Origin: Nymphaea colorata
Taxonomy: Eukaryota; Streptophyta; Magnoliopsida; Nymphaeales; Nymphaeaceae
DNA length: 64,000 nucleotides
NCBI RefSeq assembly: GCF_008831285.2
Contig: NC_045138.2
Coordinates: 9,083,205-9,147,204, forward strand
Direction: 5' to 3'
Both the position numbers and the translations under genes were made by a program. This document shows positions 22,301 to 33,645 of the stretch, piece by piece. The notes beneath the pieces were generated by a model. The model saw only the letters and a list, made by a program, of their open reading frames with translations. It was not told the origin of the DNA and searched no databases. Each line of letters opens with the position of its first letter. Position 1 is the first letter of the stretch.

Positions 22301-22685
22301 ACATGCTACAGCTGCATGCATGCTTACCTGTCTCTCTCTTTCCCTCTCTCCTGTGCATATAACTATAAAAGAATGACGATTTACAGGAGATTAAGATGTC
22401 AAACACGCCAAACCATTTACATGGTTGACCTTGAAAGGTTCACTTTCTCGTTCTTAAAAGGATGTACTTTCAGCAAAGCCGCAACCACGCTAGCTCGTCC
22501 CCAGCTAAGTAATCAATCATTGAGGACAATTCTTGATCGTGAATGGTCATAACCAGCGGCCGAGCCAAATTTTCTGGCTAAGGATGCTTGACTCAGTAGT
22601 CTAGGTTTGATGTAGGCACTTTGTATAATTTTTGAGTTATCATGTTGTAATTTTAAGCCTGTGAAAGCCCCACTAACCCTCATGT

Positions 22686-23147
22686 ATCTCCACCACTAGT
22701 CATAAAGTCACAATCCATTTGTAGTGTGCTACACAATTAACACAATCACACGGATATACACAACTATTAATAACAATGATAGCACGTAAAAGCTTCTCAA
22801 GTGTCACATGGTTGGTCAGCTGGATCCCCAAAATGTGTGAAGCTGTTCTTCACGACCTGACAAGACCTGTGAGTTTCATATTCGCAAAGTTGCTCATTAA
22901 AAGGATATATATATATATATATATATATATCCTTTTAATGAGCAACTTTGCGAATATGAAACTCACAGGTCTTGTCAGGTCGTGAAGAACAGCTTCACAC
23001 ATTTTGGGGATCCAGCTGACCAACCATGTGACACTTGAGAAGCTTTTACGTGCTATCATTGTTATTAATAGTTGTGTATATCCGTGTGATTGTGTTAATT
23101 GTGTAGCACACTACAAATGGATTGTGACTTTATGACTAGTGGTGGAG

Positions 23148-23149
<2 letters not shown>
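22686..23149. repeat. Perfect 464-bp palindrome with (AT)n centre
   Basis: Two arms of about 220 bp are exact reverse complements as far as I can read them, from 'atctccaccactagtcataa' at the left end to its complement at the right end. The central tract (about 22905-22931) is itself palindromic AT. Identical 69-codon open frames therefore appear on both strands. There is no obvious TIR/TSD arrangement beyond the arms. It may be a very recent inverted duplication or an assembly artefact. Confidence 0.95.
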
Positions 23150-23475
<326 letters not shown>

Positions 23476-23679
23476 ATATATATTGGATGGTAGATTATTT
23501 AAATGTATAGATGTTCTTCTACTTGAAGACATGCTCTAATTAATTTCTGAAAAGCATCTGTCAAAAACTAAGTAATAGATCGCACGCCTGACTTCTACCA
23601 AGTACAGCATAATGACCTTGTATATTGATTTAAATGACATAAATGTAATTAATGATGCAATGTATATCGTGGACTACTT

Positions 23680-23960
23680 TTATTGTGGGCTAAGCCAAAT
23701 TAAGCAGTGAGAGGGACGCATGGAGCTCCAAAGGTGGAAAGAGATGTATATCAAATAACAGATTAGGTTTCAGAAGCTAATAAGTAAGTGCTGATCAAAT
23801 TCTGACAGAACTTCTCAAAGAACTATCTACTACTACAAAACATTAATTTTCTATATAAAATAATAAATGTCCATTTTGAAGACAAAAATATGCTTTCTTG
23901 ATTAAGGAAGGAGTACGTGGTCCTTTACAAGAGATGCTTTGTTACTTTTATATAAAAAGT
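23680..23960. repeat. Dispersed repeat R1, copy 2
   Basis: This matches 1600-2150 in scattered blocks and lacks the 370-bp inner segment of that copy. Its nature is unknown. Confidence 0.5.
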
Positions 23961-24109
23961 AATGTCTTTTTTGTTAGTAGGAAACTCTTTGAATATTTCA
24001 CTCAACAATCACACGCAATGATTTGTTAAATGACGAGCTTTTTTCTAATTTTTTTTTTCCAATGAAAATCTATGTCATGATATTCAAATTTAGCTTGAGT
24101 TTGGATCCT

Positions 24110-24620
24110 ATTTGTAAAATGGAATTTATGCACAACTAGCACGATATGTGATTTTCTTCAGTTTCGAATCCTGAGTTGAATTCAATCTTTATCAATAAGT
24201 TTCATTTCAGATTCGAATCCAGCTAAGAATCGAATCTAAATTATTTTACCAAATTCGTTTAAACTAATTGGACATTGGATCAAATAATTAGGTAATTAAA
24301 CGCGTCCTGGGTTGGGGAGCAGGTGAAATTTCGCCTCCAGTTTCAAACGTGGGTCGCATCACGACGCCGGAGCTTGCGGGTAAGAGTATGAGCTTTTCAA
24401 GTCTATGTGGATCCCTTTATTCCCACGGAAAACTGTCCAAACACGGGTTTTGAAAAGCCATACAAAATTTGCATCTTTTTCTAGAAACTTTGTCAAAGTG
24501 AGCTTAAAGATGAGGATGAGGTCAAGTGATTGACTTTTGGGGAAGATGGGTTTCTCTCCTATGAACGACGCTAATCGAGACCATGGAAAATTTGTTTGGA
24601 AATTGGCCTTTGAGCACTAG
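24110..24620 (+). repeat. Dispersed repeat R3, copy 2
   Basis: It carries 'gccggagcttgcgggtaaga', 'cccacggaaaactgtcc' and 'gtgattgacttttgggga' in the same order as 5990-6210 and 25310-25510. It is preceded by 'gaatcc..gaat'-type sequence that also precedes copy 3. Confidence 0.55.
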
Positions 24621-25079
24621 CACAAGTTTTGTTGGTTGACAAATTCACCTGTATCTTTCTAATGATGTGGAAGCAGGAGATACTTTGCCCATCAAATGCA
24701 TAATGGAATATGCAAGTTTTTTTTTTATTGAGTTGAGGATAGGAATGTGGATGATTGGGAAAATTTTAATTCCTTATAAATATAGATAATTAACTTGACT
24801 TGTTTTCTCTCAATTAAATTTTTATATACTGGTGCCTCCGATTTAAATTTCAGACTTGAGATCCAAGGTGATACGAGATCACTCGGATATCAAAAACCAA
24901 GAATCTGAGGCCAAACCGATACATATGAAATCTTCATCGTTACAATATGGTGTTTGTTTGCTTGATGTGCTTCATATGAAGGGAATATTTCATATCAACA
25001 TTAGATTTCTTAAATCTGAGACCATTAAACACACCCTTAGAATTACCGGATTCAAATCCAATTAACATGAGATGTTAGT

Positions 25080-25540
25080 TTTTATCACATGCCCAGTGAA
25101 ATGTCCGTTCGAATCCTGAACTCGAACTCATTTTGGTAATAGAGTTGCATACTATATTTGAATCCAAGTAACATTTAGATCCAAATTCTTTTACTGAACT
25201 GGCCTTAAACAAATTCAGAATTCAATTAAGAACTAAGTAAGCAGTTAAATACATTACCAGTTGGGAGCAGGTAAAGGCCTCAGAATTTTATCGCATGGGT
25301 CGCATCACAGCGCCGGAGTTCTGGGGTAAGAGTGTACGGTTGTCTACTTCCCATGGGTTCCTGTCTTCCCGAGGAAAAGTTATCTGAAAGTGGATTTTGA
25401 AATGTGGAGCTGATCTCTTCCTTTCTCTTTCATTCTTCTAGAATTATTTTGAAACTGAAAAGGAGAGTCAAAACAAACCGAAGTCTTGAAGTGATTGACT
25501 TTCGAGAGCACTCCTCTCGCACATAAAAACAAGTGATTCC
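25080..25540 (+). repeat. Dispersed repeat R3, copy 3
   Basis: It shares 'gggagcaggt', 'gggtcgcatcac', 'gccggagtt' and 'gtgattgacttt' with copy 2, about 0.95 kb away in the same orientation. The two could be a local duplication. 25541-25787 holds no gene. Confidence 0.55.
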
Positions 25541-25787
25541 CAGCTCCGAAGGAGTTTGGTGCACTGGCTCCAGTTAGTAGCTGGTACGGGTAGAGTTAGA
25601 TTTCTTTTTTTTAAGAGTTTCAATTATATTTTTCAAAATCTTTTAGAGGCTTAAATATGTTTTTAAAATTTAAAGGGATCTAATAAAAAATTTGGTAGCC
25701 ACGGCTCCTGCCAGCACCGGCCCCCTACCCTTTTGTATACGGACCTCTGCCCCTGTTGGTAGCATTTAGTCAAGTGGGCGAGATGTC

Positions 25788-25792
25788 AACTC
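25788..25792. repeat. Target-site duplication AACTC (left) of copia C3
   Basis: AACTC precedes the element and is repeated exactly at 30161-30165. Confidence 0.95.
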
Positions 25793-26353
25793 TGAGAAAG
25801 ATTTAAGGAAGAAGATGGACAGATTTTTTTAACGTGGTTCGGAAAATTTCCTACTCCACGACTCAGTCATCAAATTTTTGATGGACTGGTTTCCTTTCTC
25901 ACATTGGAATTTCTACAAGTTTTTGAATTCAAATCACACGCCAGTTTTGCAAATTCTATCGGTTGATTCCTTAAATTTCTCCTTTGTTGAATAGGAAAGA
26001 CGGTCGTCTGGATTTTTCTTTCTTCATGAGTTTCTTTATCACTTGCCCCTAATACGCTTGAGATTGTGTGGGCTGGAGAAACCGTCTTCCCTGCTGGCAT
26101 CGGTTTCTCTTCTTGTGCGCGTTCTGGTGCTTCAACAGTTGGCGTCAATTTCTCATTTTGAATAGAAATTCTAACGTCATAGTAAAAGCCTTCAATTTTA
26201 TTAGGATTCCATTGTCTCGCTTGCCTTTTTCCTGCACCATTATTGACATTATTGACGGCTGATGGTATGGAGGGATGAGCTGAGACGTTATGCTCCACTT
26301 GCCTGATTTGTTCTTCTTTATTGCAGGAGGCATTACCATTTGATGCGTTATCA
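25793..26353 (-). mobile_element. 3' LTR of copia C3
   Basis: 561 bp, reading TGATAACGC...TTTCTCA on the minus strand. The matching copy is at 29601-30160. The pol reading frame runs on into this LTR to a stop at 25870, adding about 160 non-pol residues. Confidence 0.95.
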
Positions 26354-27123
26354 TCCCCTCTCAACCGAAGGGAATGTAGCAGCCGTAATCCAAGATGTCG
26401 AAGGAGAAATGTGAGCCGGTGCTGAGGCAACGGTTTAGTAAACATATCAGCAAGCTGTCCTTCGGTTGTTACAAATTGAGTGACCATATTGCCCAGAGCG
26501 ACTTGTTCTCGAACAAAATGATAATCAAGTTCCAAGTGTTTCATTCGGGAATGAAACACAGGCTTAATAGTTGTATGTAAGGCCGAGATATTATCACTCA
26601 ATAAAATGGGAGCCTTAGAGAGATAAATACCGATGTCTTGAAGAATGAATGTGAGCCATTTAACTTCAGCTGCAGCTCCAGCAAGTGCCCGGTATTCAGC
26701 CTCACAGGATGATCTAGCGACAGTCGGTTGCTTTTTGGAGCTCCAAGATATACAATTAGGGCCAAGAAAGGTGCAATAACCAGAAGTTGAACGGCGTGTA
26801 TCGGGACAGCCAGCCCAATCCGCATCAGAGTACGCCCGAAGGGTTAAATCCTGAGATTTAGAAAATTGAAGACCATAGTGAGAGGTACCACTGACATATC
26901 GTAAGATCCGTTTAAGGAGTTGGAAATGTCTCATCGTTGGAGCATGCATGAATTGGCATGCAAAATTTACAGCATAAGACAAATATGGCCGTGTAAGAGT
27001 CAGATATTGAAGTGCTCCTGCAAGACTCCGATATGTTGTTGGATCAGAATAGGGAGCATCAATTCCTTCAGGAGATTTAATATTGGCAGTAATCGGTGTG
27101 GTTACAGATTTACAGTGCTGCAT
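26354..27123 (-). pseudogene. Copia C3 pol: end of reverse transcriptase and RNase H
   Basis: The frame contains 'YRSLAGALQYLTLTRPYLSY' (reverse transcriptase connection), 'YSDADWAGCPDTRRSTSGY' (RNase H start), 'RSSCEAEYRALA', 'LDYHFVREQVALG' and 'ADMFTKPLPQHR', the normal copia RNase H series with its acidic residues. It is separated from the preceding RT frame by a 1-nt shift near 27123-27140. The same reading frame continues into the 3' LTR. Confidence 0.9.
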
Positions 27124-27890
27124 TTGTGCTCTAGAAATAATGTCTTAGCATATTTGGACTGATGCATAAATAACCCAGTAGAAGTTCGAACCACTTGAAT
27201 TCCCAAAAAATAGTTTAGATTGCCCAAATCGTTCATTGCAAATTGTTGTTTGACGGTGGCAAGAAAAGACGTGATGAATATAGAAGAGTTTCTTGTAAGG
27301 ATTATATCATCAACATACAGTAGTAAAAGAGTGACTGTTTTTCCTTGTCTTCGAACAAAGAGAGATGGATCAGTGGTGCTGGCAATGAAGTCCATAGAAA
27401 ATAAGAATTGAGCAAATCTATCATACCATGCTCGAGGTGCCTGTTTTAGTCCATAGAGAGCCCGATTTAATTTGCAAACATGATCTTGTTTGGACGGATC
27501 TTTGAATCCTGGAGGTTGCTCAATGTAAACTAGCTCACGGAGATGACCATTAAGGAAAGCATTTTTGACATCAAGTTGCTTGGGAGGCCAATCAAATGCA
27601 AGGGCTAGACTTAGTACAATTCTTATTGTAGCAAACTTTACCACTGGTGAGAATGTCTCCAAGAAATCTAGACCTTGTATTTGGCTATAGCCTTGTGCTA
27701 CGAGGCGTGCCTTGAGCCGTTCAAGCTGACCATTTTCCTTGAGTTTAGTTTTGAAAATCCAACGGCTACCAATAACATGCATATTGGGAGTACGAGGTAC
27801 AAGATCCCAAGTGTGATTAGCCTGTAATGCAGCCATTTCATCTTTCATAGCCTGAAACCAACCTGGATGTTTAAGAGCCAACGTGTAATG
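27102..27890 (-). pseudogene. Copia C3 pol: reverse transcriptase
   Basis: The copia reverse transcriptase is intact from 'GWFQAMKDEMAALQANHTW' through 'QLDVKNAFLNGHL', 'CKLNRALYGLKQAPRAWYD' and the catalytic 'YVDD' to 'NYFLGIQVVR'. A frameshift near 27890 separates it from the integrase C-terminal part and another near 27130 from RNase H. Apart from these, the domain looks undamaged, which agrees with the low LTR divergence. Confidence 0.92.
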
Positions 27891-29056
27891 CGACAGTTCA
27901 ATTGGAATAGAGGAAGTTGTAAAGACATATTTGGGATTAGGTTTGATAATACCTGATTTGGATCGGTAAGATGAGTGGATGCAGAGGAGGCTGTTGGGGT
28001 TAAAGTCGGATTAGGTTGAGAAAATGGGAGAGGTATGATAGGATTTGGTATTTCTGTGGGTGGTTCGGGAAGAGAAGCGTTGAAGTCTGTGGGTGGTTCG
28101 GGAATGGAAGTGTCAAAGGTATGCATTTGGGCTAAACGTTGAGATTCAAGATGATGGTCATGGGATGAGTCTGAGAAGGATACAAAATCAGCATTAGAGG
28201 TTATGGTTTTAGGATTTGACGTGGCAAGTTGGTAGGGAAAGATGGTTTCATCAAAGACTACATGACGTGAGATGTATACTCTCCCAATAGGATGATACAA
28301 TCATCTATATCCTTTATGCTGGCTGCTATATCCAAGGAACACACATGGTAGTGACTTGGGTTGAAATTTATGATTAGTGTAGCCTCTAATGTAAGGATAA
28401 CATCTAGATCCAAACACGCAGAGGCATGAATAATCAGGACGTCTTTTGAATAGCAGCTCATATGGACTTTGCATGTGTAAAACCTGTGAAGGAAGCCGGT
28501 TGATGAGCCATACAGCAGTAGAGAAGGCCTCGACCCAATGTTGGGCTGGAAGATTACTATGAAACAACATAGTAAGACCCAATTCTGTGACAGATCTATG
28601 TTTACGTTCCACTACTCCATTTTGTTCAAGAGTCTTAGGGCACGGTTTTTGATGTTTGATGCCATGATCCTTTAAATAATTCGCAAGAATTGAGCTATTA
28701 AACTCTCCTCCTTCGTCACTTTGAAACACTTTCAGCTTACCATCAAACTGAGTTTGAATCATTCTATGAAATTCAAGAAATTTGGCAAAGAAATCAGATT
28801 TCCGTTTTAGAGGATAGAACCACGAATATCTTGAAAATTGATCCACAAATAATGCATAATATTTGATATTTTGACATGAAGCAACAGGGGCCGGTCCCCA
28901 TAAATCACAATGTACTTTAGCAAAAACAGAATCACAAGCATCATCAATAGTAATAAATGGAAGTCTGCACGCCTTCCCCAACTGACAAGTACCACAAGGG
29001 GGTGCGCGTGGGTTAGGGGCAATTCCCCCAGTGGGCGCATACGCTGCGTTCCACAA
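27845..29056 (-). pseudogene. Copia C3 pol: integrase
   Basis: The integrase starts at 'CGTCQLGKACRLPF' (the tail of the zinc-binding segment) and includes 'HCDLWGPAPVASCQNIKYY', 'FQSDEGGEFNSS' and 'EQNGVVERKHRS', the D..D..E catalytic core. It ends 'FLGYSSQHKGYR' at a TGA (28301-28303), after which the same frame continues with 'YHPIGRVYISRHVVFDE'. The first 20 or so residues of the open frame (about 28996-29056) are not copia and belong to the replaced segment. The HHCC finger is missing. Confidence 0.9.
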
Positions 29057-29560
29057 CCGCGTATAGTCACGCGGGGGTGAGCAAGTGAATGCTCATCGTC
29101 GAGTAGGGCGATGGTCGACCGCCTTACTTAATGACATATAGTCGTCAACTGGCTTCGGCTGGGGACTTCCTCCCAAGGTAAGTCTACCCCCACCCAGATT
29201 TCGTTTGGATGTAAATAGGCACTTGGAAGAATGGCGACGTTCTGACAGGGCCTCATGGCCACGGCTTGCCGATGGTCGACAATGGGATAAACCTGGGTGA
29301 TGGTGTGCCGAGTGCTTAGCACTCCTCGTCTAGTCCACAGTCCCGAAGAAAAGATGAATGCTTCCGCTAACTTAAAAGAGGTGTCAGGCTGGCCGAAGGC
29401 TTTGGGGAACGCCTTCGGCGCCGCGCGGGTCGTGGAAACTCGGCCCGTGACAAATGGTATCAGAGCCATTCCTTCACAGGCACGAGTGACGCCTTCAGGT
29501 TGAGCCTTGCATAGCTGGAGATAGGTAAGCACTATCTCCTAATCTGCAAAAGAAGATTCG
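28995..29560 (+). mobile_element. Foreign LTR-end/primer-binding-site segment inside copia C3
   Basis: This GC-richer stretch sits where gag, protease and the integrase finger should be. On the plus strand, opposite to the host element, it holds 'cccgtgaca', 2 bp, then 'tggtatcagagcc' (29455-29467): the 3' end of an LTR followed by a tRNA-Met primer-binding site, as in a different LTR retrotransposon. No gag or other coding domain was recognised. The junctions are approximate; the last 100 bp before the 5' LTR of C3 probably belong to C3's own leader. Confidence 0.7.
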
Positions 29561-29600
29561 TTCTCTGTGCACTGCTGTCCCTGCAACAGCTCTGATACCA

Positions 29601-30160
29601 TGAGAAAGATTAAGGAAGAAGATGGACAGATTTTTTTAACGTGGTTCGGAAAGTTTCCTACTCCACGACTCAGTCATCAAATTTTTGATGGACTGGTTTC
29701 CTTTCTCACATTGGAATTTATACAAGTTTTTGAATTCAAATCACACGCCAGTTTTGCAAATTCTATCGGTTGATTCCTTAAATTTCTCCTTTGTTGAATA
29801 GGAAAGACGGTCGTCTGGATTTTTCTTTCTTCATGAGTTTCTTTATCACTTGCCCCTAATACGCTTGAGATTGTGTGGGCTGGAGAAACCGTCTTCCCTG
29901 CTGGCATCGGTTTCTCTTCTTGTGCGCGATCTGGTGCTTCAACAGTTGGCGTCAATTTCTCATTTTGAATAGAAATTCTAACGTCATAGTTAAAGCCTTC
30001 AATTTTATCAGGATTCCATTGTCTCGCTTGCCTTTTTCCTGCACCATTATTGACATTATTGACGGCTGATGGTATGGAGGGATGAGCTCAGACGTTATGC
30101 TCCACTTGCCTGATTTGTTCTTCTTTATTGCAGGAGGCATTACCATTTGATGCGTTATCA
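29601..30160 (-). mobile_element. 5' LTR of copia C3
   Basis: 560 bp, nearly identical to 25793-26353. It is directly followed on the minus strand by the primer-binding site. Confidence 0.95.
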
Positions 30161-30165
30161 AACTC

Positions 30166-30411
30166 CCCCTATAAGGACCAAGGTACTAACTGATGTGTAC
30201 TGAGAACCCAACAAGTAGCTAGATACTAAAGGTAGGCAGTAGGATACTATTCCCATCCACCCAAAACATATGGACTCATAAATGGGGGTATTTGCTAGCA
30301 GAGTTTGAGCCATAACAAGCTTGACTGCTGATTTTTTTTTCTCACAAAAGTACACCTGTATTTTATTAAAAATAATGTGTAGGCAAATACACCTTGAAAT
30401 ATTTTTTCAGC
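30166..30411. repeat. Dispersed repeat R4, copy 2
   Basis: From about 30268 it parallels 6990-7150. Its last shared base lies directly against the foldback element. Confidence 0.5.
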
Positions 30412-30413
30412 TA

Positions 30414-31590
30414 GGGGCCGTTTGATGGCTGGAAACCATGGAAACAAAAAAAAAATCCAAAAATATATTTCTGGAATTGAGAAAAAGAAAAAAAATTTCC
30501 ATATTTTCAAAACAAACTTGTGTTTGTTAAGTAGGAAATATTTTTTTGGAAAGAAATTTCGTCGTTTGGCGGAATTGGAAGAAGGGAAGGCAAGGGAAGG
30601 AGGAGGAGGAGGAGGAGGAGGAAGGGAAGGGAAGGGAAGGGAAGGAGGAGGAGGAGGAAGAAGGGAAGGAGGAGGTGGAGGAGGAAGAAGGGAAGGAGGA
30701 GGAGGAGGAAGAAGGGAAGGAAGGGAAGGGAAGGAGGAGGAGGAGGAAGAAGGGAAGGGAAGGGAGGAGGAAGAAGAAGGGAAGGGAAGGGAAGGGAAGG
30801 GAAGGAGGAGGAGGAGGAAGAAGGGAAGGGAAGGGAAGGGAAGGGAAGGAGGAGGAGGAGGAAGAAGGGAAGGGAAGGGAAGGGAGGAGGAAGAGGAAGG
30901 GAATGAGGAGGAGGAAGAAGGGAAGGGAAGGGAAAGAGGAGGAGGAAGAAGGAGGAAGAAGGGAAGGGAAGGGAGGAGGAAGAAGAAGGAGGAGGAGGAA
31001 GAAGAAAGGAAGGGAAGGAGGGAGGATTTTGTGGATGATGGGCGTCAGGCAGTGCCATCAGCGGCGGCAGGGGACGTGGGGAGGTGGCCTCACCGTGCTC
31101 TCCTCCTCTTCTTCCCCTCTTCTCATTCCCTCCTTGCCGTGCCCTCTTCCCCTCTTCTCCTTCTTCCCCTCTTCCCCTCCTATCATTTCTCTTCCCCTCT
31201 TTTCTTTCCCTCCTCGCCGTCCCCTCTTCTCCTTCCCTCCTCTTCTTCTCCTCTACTCCTTCCCGCCTCGCGGTGCCCTCCTCCCCTTCTTCCTCCTCCC
31301 TCTTCCCTCCTTCCCTTACTCCTTCTTCTTCCTCAATCCTTCTTTTCTTCCTCCTTCTTCCTCCTCCCTCCTTCCCTTCCTCGGCGTCCCTTCTTAGCGT
31401 CCCTTCTTCCTCCCAATGGTCAAAAAAATTTTCCACCCCTCTGGCTGGAAAAAATTTTTCAGAAATATTTTTTCATTTCCACTTTTAACGGTAAAAAAAA
31501 AATTCTAAGTTTGATGGAGAGGAAAAATTTTAAAATTTTGAATTTTTTTTCTACTGCTATAGTAAATTTCCAGGGCATCAAACGCGCCCC
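30414..31590. mobile_element. Foldback element with polypurine/polypyrimidine arms
   Basis: Terminal inverted repeats are GGGGCCGTTTGATGgCTGGAAA at the left and the complement of GGGGCGCGTTTGATGCCCTGGAAA at the right, flanked by TA on both sides (30412-30413 and 31591-31592). Inside are AT-rich subterminal parts with A/T runs, then a left arm of about 460 bp that is almost pure purine (30568-31026: GGA, GGAAG and GAAGAA units), a short GC-rich centre (about 31027-31091), and a right arm of about 320 bp that is almost pure pyrimidine (31092-31412). The two arms are thus broadly complementary on one strand. There is no transposase. The open frames of Gly/Glu/Arg or Ser/Pro/Leu across it are composition artefacts. 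The superfamily is uncertain. Confidence 0.8.
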
Positions 31591-31592
31591 TA

Positions 31593-33483
31593 GTGAACCG
31601 GATTTAGCTTAGAGATCTTATATAGCTCACTCCCATCGGGCTTGGGTTTCTAATTTGGCGGATCCCAAACTGTCCCATACTAGCTTTGATTCTAAACCCA
31701 AATTTATTAAGAACCAAAACAATCAACTACTTAACTAATCATTAAAGATTTTCTACAAGCTTTAGACCAGATTTTTCATAATGGAGTGTTCCAAACTTCC
31801 ATCAACCTTTCTTAAGACACACATGCTCATGAAGAACTGTAAGTTTAAGTATTGAATCATGTTCTTATACCACTATAACAACTTGACCTACTCCTACACT
31901 AGGTTCAAGTTCTTAATTTGATTGATTCTAAACCACCTCTTAGGTGGTTTTAATTCCAAACTAAAAATCAAGACAATCAACCACTTAACCAACCCTATCT
32001 ATAAGTTCTTGAAGTTTTCCTATAAACTTTACTGTGGAACTAAACTTTTAACAATGGGGTGTTACCAACGTTACATGTCCTAGGCTTGTGGATTTGATAA
32101 AAAATAAAAACAAAACCAAAAACTCAACTTCATTACATACCAGTTGAAATCTGGTCTCACTAGTGGAGGCATTCACGACCCAAGTTGAGACAACTCAAGC
32201 TTGACTCAAGATGAGATGAGTCAATCTCAAGTTCACCAACTCAAGCTTGACTAGACTAAACTAGAGCCATCCAAGCAGTTAAAAAGAATTTATGTTAAAA
32301 TAAAAAAAGGCAACAAGCGAATTTGAAAGAGAGGCCTCTTTTTAGAGAGGCAAATGAGACCAATCATAAACAGACCAAGTTAGTTATATCAATATTAGGG
32401 AAGCCACTCTCAAAATATGTTTTAAATGAGCTTGGATGACTTTAAAAAAAAACACACATGAACTCAGCTCATCAATAGACAATCTAAAGTAGCCGGGCTT
32501 ATTTATCCCTACTCATACGGTAAAAAAGCAGCAACTAATTTTGCTCAAAGGAGTAGCTTGATCAAATCAAATTTTTTGTCGAATAAATTAGGCTTCAAAC
32601 ATTCAAATTAAATCAAATAGTTAGAACAAAAAGATTTGTCGTGGCAAAACTCCGACCAATTTGCTACCTTTTTACTAATGGAAATATGTTTCACTTTATT
32701 GATACAATTAGGTTTCCCTTGAAGAACTTGCATTAATTCAATATTTTAAATAATTATTTTAAATATTAATGAAAAATTATTTGGGTATAATTAATCATGC
32801 ATAACATTGTTGGATATAGTTAAAAAAATAATAATACAAACTAATGAACTAACAAATTGTTTTAAGGTATTTTTGTCTTTTCATCATCTTTAACTTAGCT
32901 TAAATAAGCATAACAGAAGGTTAATGGATACGTGAATGTTTTATTATGGTACATGACGTAACTTAGGTGTCTTTTTAACAATATGAAAAGCCTAAGCTCG
33001 TCTTTTATGAACTTGCCCAGCTGAAAAGCTGGTCCTCTGGCAAGAATTTGCGCTAGTTGGTTCAGTATTATATGGACTAAATCGATACTCTTCCCACAGG
33101 CTCACACTCTTTATCAGTTAACCACAACTAGTTTCCATTATCAAGATTTCTTAACAACAGATCAACCAGTGACACCTTGCAAAGCCTTGATCTCTTCTTG
33201 TTTATCCCCTCAGCCACCATTTATCATGGTGAGAATTTCCAGAAAATCAAACCAAAAAATGAACTGGAAGTTTGCTACCAGCAAAGACGATAATTGAAAT
33301 GTCAGCGGCACTAAAAAAGGTGCCTCTGCAGCCAATTGAATTGCCAAGCTAACTCTTTTGCAACTAATATGATATGGAGCCATAGCTCTCACACCTCATT
33401 CAACCTAGTCTAACGCATTTTCATTTCCAAAAGCCCAAGCCTGGCAGATGTGTTAGAAGTCTCACCCTCGTCACTGTTAAATT
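31593..33483. repeat. AT-rich spacer with imperfect tandem duplication and repeat R2
   Basis: 31675-31800 and 31920-32070 are imperfect copies ('gattctaaac', 'caatcaac.acttaac.aa', 'caatggggtgtt/aatggagtgtt'). 32150-32700 is a second copy of repeat R2 (compare 4840-5400). No gene was found. 32700-33480 lies downstream of the COP10 stop and is unremarkable. Confidence 0.45.
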
Positions 33484-33645
33484 CCTTAAGGAGTGTTTAA
33501 CAACAGTTACAAATTGTTGTTGTTTCATAAATCTACCTTAAAAAATGAGACATATTCATGGAATGTTATAACCCAATCTTTGAGACTGAAACAGATTCTT
33601 AAAACAGTAACAAATTTGTTACTGTTGTCAAACTACCCCATAAGG
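33484..33645. mobile_element. Candidate MITE of about 160 bp
   Basis: The ends are imperfect inverted repeats of about 30 bp: left 'gtgtttaacaacagttacaa', right the complement of 'agtttgacaacagtaacaaa'. A possible direct repeat TAAGG lies on both sides. It is non-coding and small, as expected for a MITE. It lies about 0.9 kb beyond the COP10 stop codon. Confidence 0.55.

Larger units (their letters stand above)
25793..30160 (-). mobile_element. Young Ty1/copia element C3 with replaced gag region
   Basis: A 4368-bp element on the minus strand with LTRs of 561 and 560 bp, perfect 5-bp TSD AACTC, a tRNA-Met primer-binding site beside the 5' LTR (plus-strand 'gctctgatacca' at 29589-29600) and a polypurine tract beside the 3' LTR. 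By eye the LTRs differ at 6 substitutions and 1 indel, about 1%, so insertion is recent. Integrase, reverse transcriptase and RNase H are present. gag, protease and the integrase zinc finger are absent; in their place is sequence not of this element (about 28995-29560). The coding part has a nonsense codon and at least two frameshifts, so it cannot act on its own. Confidence 0.95.

Noticed and set aside
22776-23059. Two identical 69-codon proteins on opposite strands
   Set aside because: They come from the palindrome arms; composition and lack of homology argue against a gene.
30422-31612. A 396-codon plus-strand open frame and a 309-codon minus-strand open frame
   Set aside because: They are composed of Gly/Glu/Arg or Pro/Ser/Leu runs set by the purine/pyrimidine arms of the foldback element; no domain.
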